64,000 bases of DNA from the NCBI RefSeq assembly GCF_000381025.1, contig NZ_KB905816.1, positions 558,001 through 622,000 of the forward strand. Reading direction: 5' to 3'. The notes beneath the pieces are model-generated. The model saw nothing but the letters and a program-made list of their open reading frames with translations, was not told the DNA's origin and did no database searches. The position numbers and the translations under genes were made by a program. The DNA is from Streptomyces sulphureus DSM 40104. GTDB lineage: Bacteria > Actinomycetota > Actinomycetes > Streptomycetales > Streptomycetaceae. Within the stretch, counting starts at the first letter, position 1, and every line of letters starts with the position of its first letter. Of the stretch, positions 44,269 through 51,874 are shown piece by piece.

Positions 44269-46500
44269 GTGTTCGGACGACTCGCGTCATTCATCCACCG
44301 GCACGCACGCGGAGTGTTGGTACTCACCGCCGTCGCCGTCGTGGCGATGGGCGCCCTCGGCGCGGGGGCCTTCGGCAAGCTCCAGAGCGGAGGGTTCGAG
44401 GACCCGTCCTCGCCCTCCGACCGGGCGAAGGTGCTCATCGACGAGCGGTTCGGGGGCGAGCCCAACCTCGTCCTCCTCGTCGAGCCGCGGGAAGGCGGCC
44501 TCGACTCGGCCGCCGTCCGCCGGGCCGGCGAGAAGCTCACCGCGGGCCTCGACGCCGAGCAGCACATATCCCACGTCGCCTCCTACTGGGGTCCGGGAGG
44601 CGACGGGCTCGTCTCGCGGGACGGCGCGAGTGCGCTGATCCTCGCCCATGTCCAGGGCGGCTCGACCACCCTCGAGGACCGCACGGAGGCGGTCACCGGC
44701 CGCTGGAGCGGCGAAGTCGGCCCGCTCCAGGTGCAGTCGGGCGGCGGGGCCGCGCTCAACCGGGACGTCTCCGCGCAGGTGTCGAGCGACCTCGCGCTCG
44801 CAGAGGCGATCGCCGTGCCCGTCACCCTCGTACTCCTCGTGCTGGCGTTCGGAAGCTTCCTCGCCGCGCTGCTGCCGCTCGCCATCGGACTCATCGCCGT
44901 CGTCGGCACCTTCGCCGAGCTGTACCTGCTCGGCAGCGTCACCGACGTCTCCGTCTTCGCCATCAACCTCACCACGGCACTCGGCCTCGGGCTCGGCATC
45001 GACTACGGGCTGCTGCTCGTCAGCCGCTTCCGCGAACGGCTCGGCGAGGGCGGCGACATCGCGGACGCCCTGCGGACGACGGTGCGCACCGCGGGCCGGA
45101 CGATCCTCTTCTCCGCCGCCACCGTCGTCGCCGCGCTCTCCGCGCTGCTGCTCTTCCCGCAGTTCTTCCTGCGCTCCTTCGCCTACGCCGGCATCGGAGT
45201 CGTCGCCATCGCGGCGCTCTCGGCGCTGGTCGTCGTGCCCGCACTGCTCGCCGTGGTCGGGGAGCGGGTCCGCCCGGGGCGTGCACGGCTGCCGTGGGCC
45301 GGTACCGTCAGCCGTCCCGACGCGCCGTTCTGGGGGCGACTCGCCGCACTCGTCTTCCGTCGTCCCGTGGTGACGGCGCTGCCCGTGCTCGGGGTGCTGC
45401 TCCTCGTCGCCTCGCCGTTGCTCGGGGCCGCGTTCGGGAGTCCGGACGAGCGGGTGCTGCCACCCGGGGCCGAGAGCCGGCAGGTGTCGACGGCCATGGA
45501 GGACCACTTCCCCGGCACCGACGCGACCGGCATGCAGATCGTCGTCGAGAAGGCCGAGGGCGACGCCGCGCTCGCCCGGTACGCCTCCCGCCTTTCCCGG
45601 CTCGACGGCGTAGCACAGGTGCACGGACCGACCGGCACCTACCGCGACGGCGCACAGGTACGCGGCCCCGGCCGCGCAGAGGCCGCGCTCGCGGCGGGTG
45701 ACGCACGGCAGTTCACGGCGACGACCTCGACGGAGACGGGGTCCGACGCCGCGCGCCGGCTCGTCTCCCAGGTGCGGGAGGTCCCGGCGCCGGGGCAGGA
45801 AGCGCTCGTCGGCGGGCGGGACGCCCAACTCGTCGACGCCCGGCAGTCGATCGGCGACCGGCTGCCCGCCGCCATCGGACTCGTCGTCGCCACCACGTTC
45901 GTCCTGCTCTTCCTCTTCACCGGCAGCGTGGTGCAGCCGCTCCGTGCCCTGGTGCTCAACGGGCTGAGCCTGACGGCGTCGATCGGCGCGATGGTCTGGG
46001 TCTTCCAGGAAGGGCACCTCTCCTCGCTGCTCGGGTTCACGCCCATGCCGATGGACACCTCGATGACGGTGCTGATGTTCTGCATCGTCTTCGGCCTCTC
46101 CATGGACTACGAGGTCTTCGTCACCAGCCGCATCAAGGAGCTCCACGAGGGCGGGGCCGACGGGCGCACGGCCGTCGTCGGCGGGCTCTCGCGGACCGGG
46201 CGGATCGTCACCATGGCCGCGGGGCTGCTCGCGGTGAGCTTCTTCGCCTTTACCAGCGGGAGCGTCAGCTTCCTGCAGATGTTCGGGCTCGGCAGCGGGT
46301 TGGCGATCCTGATCGACGCCGTCGCCGTGCGCGGCGTCCTCGTCCCCGCCGCGATCCGGCTGTTGGGGCCCGCCGCCTGGTACGCACCGGCGCCGTTGAA
46401 ACGGCTCCACCGGCGCATCGGCCTCTCCGAGGAGGCGGCCGAGCCGCAGCCGGCGCCGGCACGGACCGAGGAGGAGCGGCCCACGCACGCCGGCGTCTGA
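44269..46500 (+). CDS. MMPL-family RND transporter
   Basis: 743 residues, two-repeat RND/MMPL layout with about 12 membrane segments. Proton-relay Asp-Tyr pairs are seen in GLGLGIDYGLLLVSRFRE (first repeat) and FGLSMDYEVFVTSRIKE (second repeat). Large extracytoplasmic loops follow TM1 and TM7. Members export lipids or drugs. The GTG at 44269 (VFGRLASFIHRH) has GGGG 8 nt upstream; earlier starts would add a non-conserved leader. Substrate is unknown; location beside the hopanoid cluster suggests but does not prove a lipid. Confidence 0.88.
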   Translation: MFGRLASFIHRHARGVLVLTAVAVVAMGALGAGAFGKLQSGGFEDPSSPSDRAKVLIDERFGGEPNLVLLVEPREGGLDSAAVRRAGEKLTAGLDAEQHISHVASYWGPGGDGLVSRDGASALILAHVQGGSTTLEDRTEAVTGRWSGEVGPLQVQSGGGAALNRDVSAQVSSDLALAEAIAVPVTLVLLVLAFGSFLAALLPLAIGLIAVVGTFAELYLLGSVTDVSVFAINLTTALGLGLGIDYGLLLVSRFRERLGEGGDIADALRTTVRTAGRTILFSAATVVAALSALLLFPQFFLRSFAYAGIGVVAIAALSALVVVPALLAVVGERVRPGRARLPWAGTVSRPDAPFWGRLAALVFRRPVVTALPVLGVLLLVASPLLGAAFGSPDERVLPPGAESRQVSTAMEDHFPGTDATGMQIVVEKAEGDAALARYASRLSRLDGVAQVHGPTGTYRDGAQVRGPGRAEAALAAGDARQFTATTSTETGSDAARRLVSQVREVPAPGQEALVGGRDAQLVDARQSIGDRLPAAIGLVVATTFVLLFLFTGSVVQPLRALVLNGLSLTASIGAMVWVFQEGHLSSLLGFTPMPMDTSMTVLMFCIVFGLSMDYEVFVTSRIKELHEGGADGRTAVVGGLSRTGRIVTMAAGLLAVSFFAFTSGSVSFLQMFGLGSGLAILIDAVAVRGVLVPAAIRLLGPAAWYAPAPLKRLHRRIGLSEEAAEPQPAPARTEEERPTHAGV

Positions 46501-46517
46501 CGAGGCCCCGCGCACGA

Positions 46518-46549
46518 CGAGGCCCCCGCTTCCCGCAGCGGGGGCCTCG
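46518..46549. terminator. Bidirectional terminator, MMPL / ABC ATPase
   Basis: CGAGGCCCCCGCT and AGCGGGGGCCTCG, perfect 13-bp stem with a 6-nt loop, centred in the 67-bp convergent gap. Confidence 0.82.
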
Positions 46550-46567
46550 CCGTGTGGTGTCCGCGAG

Positions 46568-47392
46568 CTACTTGCCCGTGAACTTCTCGTACTCCTTGAG
46601 GACTTCCTCCGTCGGCCCGTCCTGGACGAGCTTGCCCTTCTCCAGCCACAGCACCCGCTCGCAGGTGTCCCTGATGGACTTGTTGTTGTGGCTGACGAGG
46701 AAGACGGTGCCCGCCTCCTTCCGCAGTTCGCGGATGCGGGCCTCGGAGCGCTTCTGGAACTTCTTGTCGCCGGTCGCCAGCGCCTCGTCGATCATGAGGA
46801 CGTCGTGCTGCTTCGCCGCGGCGATGGAGAACCGCAGGCGCGCCGCCATGCCGGAGGAGTAGGTGCGCATCGGGAGCGTGATGAAGTCGCCCTTGTCCTG
46901 GATTCCGGAGAAGTCGACGATGCCCTGGTAGCGCGCCTGGATCTCCTCGCGCGACATGCCCATCGCGAGACCGCCGAGTATCACGTTCCGCTCGCCCGTG
47001 AGGTCGCTCATCATCGCGGCGTTGACGCCGAGCAGCGAGGGCTGCCCGTCCGAGTAGACCTTGCCGCTCTCCGCGGGCAGCAGGCCCGCGATCGCCTTCA
47101 GCAGCGTCGACTTGCCCGAGCCGTTGGAACCGATGAGGCCGATCGCCTGCCCGCGGTAGGCGGTGAAGCTGACGCCCTTCACCGCGTGGATCTCGCGGAC
47201 GCCGCCGCCCGGCTTGCGCCGGACGATCCGGTTGAGCGCGGCCGTCGCGCTGCCCTTGCCCTTGGAGCCGCCGTAGACCCGGTAGACGATGTCGAGGTCC
47301 TCCGCGATGACGGTGGGGACCCAGGGTTCCGCCGGACGTCCGGCGGTCTCGGCCGCCGGCTCGCCGCGCTCGGTCTCCTCAGCCACGGCCAT
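46568..47392 (-). CDS. Polysaccharide/teichoic-acid type ABC transporter ATP-binding protein
   Basis: 274 residues. Walker A GLIGSNGSGKSTLLKAIAGLL, signature YSSGMAARLRFSIAAA and Walker B VLMIDEALATGD identify a TagH/Wzt-like exporter ATPase without the long C-terminal carbohydrate domain. The N-terminus has the typical IVYRVYGG insertion before the core. With the permease it should export an envelope glycopolymer or lipid-linked sugar. The ATG at 47392 has AGGAG upstream and overlaps the permease gene by 14 nt. Confidence 0.9.
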   Translation of the reverse strand: MAVAEETERGEPAAETAGRPAEPWVPTVIAEDLDIVYRVYGGSKGKGSATAALNRIVRRKPGGGVREIHAVKGVSFTAYRGQAIGLIGSNGSGKSTLLKAIAGLLPAESGKVYSDGQPSLLGVNAAMMSDLTGERNVILGGLAMGMSREEIQARYQGIVDFSGIQDKGDFITLPMRTYSSGMAARLRFSIAAAKQHDVLMIDEALATGDKKFQKRSEARIRELRKEAGTVFLVSHNNKSIRDTCERVLWLEKGKLVQDGPTEEVLKEYEKFTGK

Positions 47393-48323
47393 AACGCTCC
47401 TCCGCCTTCCAGAAGAAAACAAATCCGCCGATGCCCACCAGCAGGCCCCAACCGAGCGCCAGCACCCAGACGTGCGGTGGCAGGTAGGCACCGGTGAAGT
47501 CGTCGATGAACGCATACCGCATCAGGTCCATGTAGACCGCGGCAGGGTTGCCTTGCGCGATGCTGATCAGCCACTCGGGAGCCCCGGCGCGCACCCGGAG
47601 CATGTAGTCGAGCGGGAACATGACGCCGGACGCGTACATCCAGGTACGCATCACGAACGGCATGAGCTGTGCGAGGTCGGGCGTCTTGCTGCCCATCCTC
47701 GCCATGATCAGCGCCATCCCCGTGTTGAAGAGGAGCTGGCAGCAGAGCGCCGGCACCGCGATCAGCCACGACCACGTCGGGAACTGCCCGAAGCCGAGCA
47801 GGATGACGACGAGGACGATCATCGAGTAGAGCAGTTGCTGGAGCTGCTGGAGCGAGATCGAGATCGGCAGCGCGGCCCGAGGGAAGTGGAGCGCCCGGAC
47901 GAGTCCGAGGTTGCCGGAGATCGCCCGCACCCCGTTGAGCACGGAGGTCTGGGTGAAGGTGAAGACGAAGACGCCGGTGACCAGGAAGGGGATGTAGTTC
48001 TCCTGGCCGCCGGGGGTGCCCTTGCGGCCGCCCAGCAGGATGCCGAAGATGAAGAAGTAGACCGCCGCGTTGAGCAGCGGGGTGGCCACCTGCCAGAGCT
48101 GGCCCAGCTTCGCCTGGCTGTACTGGGCCGTCAGCTTGGCGCGGGAGAAGGCCAGGATGAAGTGGCGCCTCGACCAGAGCTGACGTACGTACTCGACCAG
48201 TGAGGGCCGTGCCCCGCTCACCGACAGGCCGTACTTGGCGGCGAGTTCGGCGCTGGAGAGCCGGTCGTCGGGCGACGGCGGGGGTGTCACGTCCGCCGCA
48301 CCCTGGTGGGATGTCTCGCTCAC
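47379..48323 (-). CDS. Polysaccharide/teichoic-acid type ABC transporter permease
   Basis: 314 residues of the ABC-2 type (TagG/Wzm) family with six membrane segments, including AAVYFFIFGILLGG, FLVTGVFVFTFTQTSVL and MIVLVVILLGFG. The WSRRHFILAFSRAKLTAQYSQAKLGQLWQVATPLL entry helix (residues 48-82) is diagnostic. It is the membrane partner of the downstream ATPase. GTG 48323 is used; an ATG at 48359 is possible, but a 14-bp palindrome lies right there, which argues for the shorter form. Confidence 0.88.
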   Translation of the reverse strand: MSETSHQGAADVTPPPSPDDRLSSAELAAKYGLSVSGARPSLVEYVRQLWSRRHFILAFSRAKLTAQYSQAKLGQLWQVATPLLNAAVYFFIFGILLGGRKGTPGGQENYIPFLVTGVFVFTFTQTSVLNGVRAISGNLGLVRALHFPRAALPISISLQQLQQLLYSMIVLVVILLGFGQFPTWSWLIAVPALCCQLLFNTGMALIMARMGSKTPDLAQLMPFVMRTWMYASGVMFPLDYMLRVRAGAPEWLISIAQGNPAAVYMDLMRYAFIDDFTGAYLPPHVWVLALGWGLLVGIGGFVFFWKAEERYGRG

Positions 48324-48342
48324 TTTGGAAACTCTCGTCCTC

Positions 48343-48356
48343 ACACTGCGCAGTGT
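48343..48356. promoter_or_regulatory. 14-bp perfect palindrome ACACTGCGCAGTGT
   Basis: Self-complementary without spacer, 20 nt upstream of the ABC permease start. Likely operator for the exporter operon, unless the permease starts at ATG 48359, in which case it is coding. Confidence 0.4.
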
Positions 48357-48404
48357 CATGGGCTCAAGACCGCTCGCACATGGATGGTCTCAGATCAGAG
48401 CTTG

Positions 48405-49292
48405 TCAGATCACCGGAGGGCGCCCCAGCCGGGTCAGCCGCCATACGGTGCGCCACCGCATCGGCCTGCGGGGGCCGCACGGCGTACGCCAACCTTCCCG
48501 GAAGCCGCCCCACCAAGCCTTCCACGCCGCGCCCGACGGCCGTCGCAGCAGGGTGAGCAGCAGCCAGACGCCGGCGTACACGGGCACCAGCACGGCGGGA
48601 AGGTTGCGCCGTGCGAGCCACACCCGGTTCCTCGCGACCATGCGGTGGTAGACCGCATGCCTGCTCGGGGGTGTCGTGGGGTGGTGGAGCACCGCGTCGG
48701 GGCGGTAGGCGATGCCCCAACCGGCGTCGAGGGCGCGCCAGGCGAGGTCCGTCTCCTCGTGGGCGTAGAAGAACTCGCCGGGCAAATCGCCGACTTGGGC
48801 GAACACCTCGCTGCGTACCGCGTTGGCGCCCCCGAGGAAGGTGGTGACGCGGGAGGAGCGCAGCGGGTCCGAGGCACGCAGCCTGGGGACGTGGCGACGC
48901 TGAGTGTGACCCGTCTCCGGGTCGGCGATGCGGAAGCTGATGATGCCGAGGTCCGCTTCGGCGGCGAAGGCCTCGCGGACCCGCTCCGCCGTGTCCGTCT
49001 CGGGCAGGAATCCGTCGTCGTCGAGGAAGAGGACCGCGTCGACGGTGAACTCGCCGCCCCGGGGGCGGAACGCCTCGATCCCGACGTTCCGTCCCCCGGG
49101 GATGCCGAGGTTCTCGGGGAGCTCGACGGTGCGCAAACCGCCCGGAAGCTCCGGCAGTTCGGGCAACTGCACGCCGTTGCCGACGACCACCACCTCGATC
49201 GGGTCACCGTCCTGCGCGGCGACGGAACCCAGCAGCGCGCGCAGCTCCTCGGGCCGGTTGCCCATCGTGAGGACGACGGCTCCCAGGCGCAT
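48405..49292 (-). CDS. Family 2 glycosyltransferase
   Basis: 295 residues, GT-A fold. N-terminal LGAVVLTMGNRPEELRALLGSVAAQ, the metal-binding DDDGFLPE (91-98), GANAVRSEVFAQVG and the acceptor-site FFYAHEETDLAWRALDAGW are as expected for rhamnosyl/GlcNAc-type GT2 enzymes. A hydrophobic and basic C-terminal segment (PVYAGVWLLLTLLRR) suggests membrane association. The ATG at 49292 follows GGAGGT. Sits between the exporter and the CDP-alcohol transferase, so it probably decorates or extends the exported polymer. Confidence 0.87.
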   Translation of the reverse strand: MRLGAVVLTMGNRPEELRALLGSVAAQDGDPIEVVVVGNGVQLPELPELPGGLRTVELPENLGIPGGRNVGIEAFRPRGGEFTVDAVLFLDDDGFLPETDTAERVREAFAAEADLGIISFRIADPETGHTQRRHVPRLRASDPLRSSRVTTFLGGANAVRSEVFAQVGDLPGEFFYAHEETDLAWRALDAGWGIAYRPDAVLHHPTTPPSRHAVYHRMVARNRVWLARRNLPAVLVPVYAGVWLLLTLLRRPSGAAWKAWWGGFREGWRTPCGPRRPMRWRTVWRLTRLGRPPVI

Positions 49293-49309
49293 CCCGGTAC
49301 CTCCCGCGT

Positions 49310-50095
49310 TCACTTGAGCCTGCTGGAGGCGAGGATCGAGACGAGGTGGAGCAGCGTCTGCACCACCGCGATCGCCGCGAGCACCGCGATGCCGAGGCGG
49401 GTGAAGAAGATCCCGCCCGCGACGGCGTCGACGACGGCGACGGCGAGGATCACCAGCGACGCCTCGACGCCGCCGACGAGCCGGTGGAACTTGAGCGCCG
49501 CCGCCGCCTTGCGCGCCAGTGCGAGCCCCGAGGAGCGCGGCACGGCCGCCTCGTCCTGCACCGCGGGCAGGCCGCTGCGCGTCCTGGCCACGTCGACGAG
49601 GTCGGTCTCGGCCTTGATGAGGATCGCGCCGAGCGCCGCAAGCGTCCCGAGGAACGCCCAGAGCCACTCGGTGGAGGCGCCCTGCTGGTGGAAGACGTCG
49701 GCACCGCGGATGCCGAAGCCGACCAGCAGGGCGGCCTCGCTGAGGTAGTGGCCGACGCGGTCGAGGTAGACGCCCGTGATGGAGGTCTGCTTCCGCCAGC
49801 GGGCCACCTCCCCGTCGACGCAGTCCAGCAGCAGGTACAACTGGATCAGCAGCGCGCCGAGGATCGCCCCGGTGAGCCCGGGCACCAGCAACGCGGCGCC
49901 GGCGAGGACACCCGCGACGACCATGAGGTACGTGAGCTGGTTCGGCGTGATCCGGGAGTTGACCAGGTACGGATCGACCCGCAGCGAGATCTCCCGCATG
50001 TACAGGCGTCCGGCCCAGTGCTCACCGCTCCTCCGGTCCTTTACCCCCTCGGGGTGCACGACCGGGCGGAGTTCAGCAGGCGATGGTTTGCGCAT
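49310..50095 (-). CDS. CDP-alcohol phosphatidyltransferase family protein with altered active-site motif
   Basis: 261 residues with about six membrane segments. The family motif D-x2-DG-x2-AR-x8-G-x3-D-x3-D is present as DCVDGEVAR...GVYLDRVGH: the fourth Asp, normally the catalytic base, is His. The rest of the fold is normal. The enzyme should join a CDP-activated alcohol to a lipid or polyol phosphate; donor and acceptor are unknown. It overlaps the glycerol-1-phosphate dehydrogenase gene by 23 nt. The start is uncertain: ATG 50095 has a weak ribosome site, and a later GTG could be used. Confidence 0.83.
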   Translation of the reverse strand: MRKPSPAELRPVVHPEGVKDRRSGEHWAGRLYMREISLRVDPYLVNSRITPNQLTYLMVVAGVLAGAALLVPGLTGAILGALLIQLYLLLDCVDGEVARWRKQTSITGVYLDRVGHYLSEAALLVGFGIRGADVFHQQGASTEWLWAFLGTLAALGAILIKAETDLVDVARTRSGLPAVQDEAAVPRSSGLALARKAAAALKFHRLVGGVEASLVILAVAVVDAVAGGIFFTRLGIAVLAAIAVVQTLLHLVSILASSRLK

Positions 50096-51134
50096 AGTCG
50101 GCGTAGGCGTCCCTGATCTGGTCGGCTTGGAGGTCGAGGTGTTCGAGGATGGTGTAGCGCCCCGGCCGGGTCTGCGGTGCGTACTCGACGACCTTGACGA
50201 ACTCGTCGGCGTCGAAGCCGATGTCGGTCGGCAGCACCGGGAGGTCGTGGCGCCGCAGCACCTCGGCCATGAGCCGCGAGGTTTCCCTGTCGCCCCGCAG
50301 GTACGTGGCGAAGGCCGCCCCGATCCCGCACTGCTCGCCGTGGCTCGCGGCGCGCTTGGGGTGGAGCAGGTCGAAGGCGTGGTTGATCTCGTGGCAGGCG
50401 CCGGATGCGGGGCGGCTGTCGCCGGAGACCGACATCGAGATGCCGGTCATCACGAGCCCCTCGGCGAGCACCTTGAGGAACGCGTCCTCCGGCACCCGAC
50501 CCGGGTGGCGCAGCACCGCCTCGCCGGACTGGCGCGCCATGGCGGCGGCGAGCCCGTCGAAGTCCTCACCGCGCACGCGGTGGCCCAGCTCCCAGTCGGC
50601 GACGGCCGAGATGTTGGAGATGACGTCGCCGATCCCGGAGCGGACGTACCGGTCGGGCGCCTCGCGGATGACGTCGAGGTCGATGACGACCGCGATCGGG
50701 TTGGGCACTCCGTAGGAGCCGCGACCCGCGTCGTTGTCGAGGGTGGCGACGGGCGAGCAGAGGCCGTCGTGGGAGAGGTTGGTCGCGACGGCGACGAGCG
50801 GCATGCCGAGCCGCGCCGCGGCGAACTTGGCGCAGTCGATGATCTTGCCGCCGCCGAGGCCGACGACCGCGTCGTAGCGCCCGGACTTCATGGCGTCCGC
50901 GAGCTTGATCGCGTCGTCGATCGTGCCGCCGCCGACCTCGTACCAGCTCGCCTGCGGCAGCGCAGGACCGAACCGCTCGCGCAGTGCGGCGCCGGAGCCG
51001 CCGCTGATGGCGAAGGCGAGCTGGCCGTTGGAGGAGATGCGCTGATCGGCCAGCAGGCCCGCCAGGTTGTCCAGCGCGCCGGAGCGGATGTCGACGACGA
51101 CGGGGGACGGGATGAGGCGGGTCAGTACCGGCAC
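50073..51134 (-). CDS. sn-Glycerol-1-phosphate dehydrogenase homologue (EgsA/AraM-like)
   Basis: 353 residues of the iron-containing alcohol dehydrogenase superfamily, closest in pattern to glycerol-1-phosphate dehydrogenases. Matching blocks are VVGLGGGKIIDCAKFAA, TNLSHDGLCSPVA, SGIGD170VISNISAVADWELGHR, SVSGDSRPASGACH248EINHAFD and SH265GEQCG; Asp170, His248 and His265 are the expected metal ligands. Such enzymes reduce dihydroxyacetone phosphate to sn-glycerol-1-phosphate, the archaeal lipid stereoisomer, also found in some bacteria. The GTG at 51134 has GGGAG upstream and overlaps the nucleotidyltransferase end. A related polyol phosphate substrate is possible. Confidence 0.82.
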   Translation of the reverse strand: MPVLTRLIPSPVVVDIRSGALDNLAGLLADQRISSNGQLAFAISGGSGAALRERFGPALPQASWYEVGGGTIDDAIKLADAMKSGRYDAVVGLGGGKIIDCAKFAAARLGMPLVAVATNLSHDGLCSPVATLDNDAGRGSYGVPNPIAVVIDLDVIREAPDRYVRSGIGDVISNISAVADWELGHRVRGEDFDGLAAAMARQSGEAVLRHPGRVPEDAFLKVLAEGLVMTGISMSVSGDSRPASGACHEINHAFDLLHPKRAASHGEQCGIGAAFATYLRGDRETSRLMAEVLRRHDLPVLPTDIGFDADEFVKVVEYAPQTRPGRYTILEHLDLQADQIRDAYADYAQTIAC

Positions 51135-51874
51135 GCGATCTCCCTTCCCTTGGCGAGGTCGTCGTGGTTGTCGATCTCGACCCACGCGACGTCGCCGATG
51201 GGAGCGGTGTCGATGCGGAATCCGCGGTCGACGAGCTCCTGGTAGCCGTCCTCGTAGTAGAGCTGCGGGTCCTTCTCGAAGGTCGCCTTGAGCGCGTCGG
51301 CGAGCTCCTCGGCCGCCTCGGGCTCGATGAGGGTGAGGCCGATGTACTCGCCGACGGCTTCGTCCGGGTCCATCAGCTTGGTGATGCGGCGGACGCCGGA
51401 GTCGCCCGCGACGACCTTCATCTCCTCCTCGTCGAGCTTCTTCTCCGCGTCGAGAGCGAGGAGGATCTTCTTGCCCTCACCGCGTGCCGCGAGCAGGGTG
51501 CGCTCGACCGACGGCGGGTGGACGGTGTCCCCGTTGGCGAGGAGCACGCCCTCCTTGAAGACCTCGCGTGCGCACCACAGGGAGTAGGCGTTGTTCCACT
51601 CCTCGGCCTTGTCGTTGTCGATCAGGCGGAGCTTGACGCCGTACTTCGCCTCCAGCGCTTCCTTGCGCTCGTAGACCGCCTCCTTGCGGTACCCGACGAC
51701 GACGGCGGCCTCGGTGAGGCCGACCTCGGCGAAGTTCGCCAGCGTCAGGTCGAGGACGGTCTTCGCCTCGGCGTCGCCCTCGGGCCCGACGACGGGCACG
51801 AGGGCCTTGGGCAGGGTGTCGGTGTAGGGACGCAGACGCCTGCCGGCGCCGGCGGCCAGCACGAGGCCGATCAT
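51122..51874 (-). CDS. LicC-like sugar/alcohol-phosphate nucleotidyltransferase
   Basis: 250 residues. The NTP-transferase signature LVLAAGAGRRLRPYTDTLPKALVPV is at residues 4-28, and EEWNNAYSLW (91-100) and LLANGDTVHP match phosphocholine and inositol-phosphate cytidylyltransferases. It should activate a phosphorylated alcohol with CTP. Being packed between the glycerol-1-phosphate dehydrogenase and two CDP-alcohol transferases, its likely substrate is the dehydrogenase product. Its ATG overlaps the stop of the next gene (ATGA). Confidence 0.87.
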   Translation of the reverse strand: MIGLVLAAGAGRRLRPYTDTLPKALVPVVGPEGDAEAKTVLDLTLANFAEVGLTEAAVVVGYRKEAVYERKEALEAKYGVKLRLIDNDKAEEWNNAYSLWCAREVFKEGVLLANGDTVHPPSVERTLLAARGEGKKILLALDAEKKLDEEEMKVVAGDSGVRRITKLMDPDEAVGEYIGLTLIEPEAAEELADALKATFEKDPQLYYEDGYQELVDRGFRIDTAPIGDVAWVEIDNHDDLAKGREIACRY

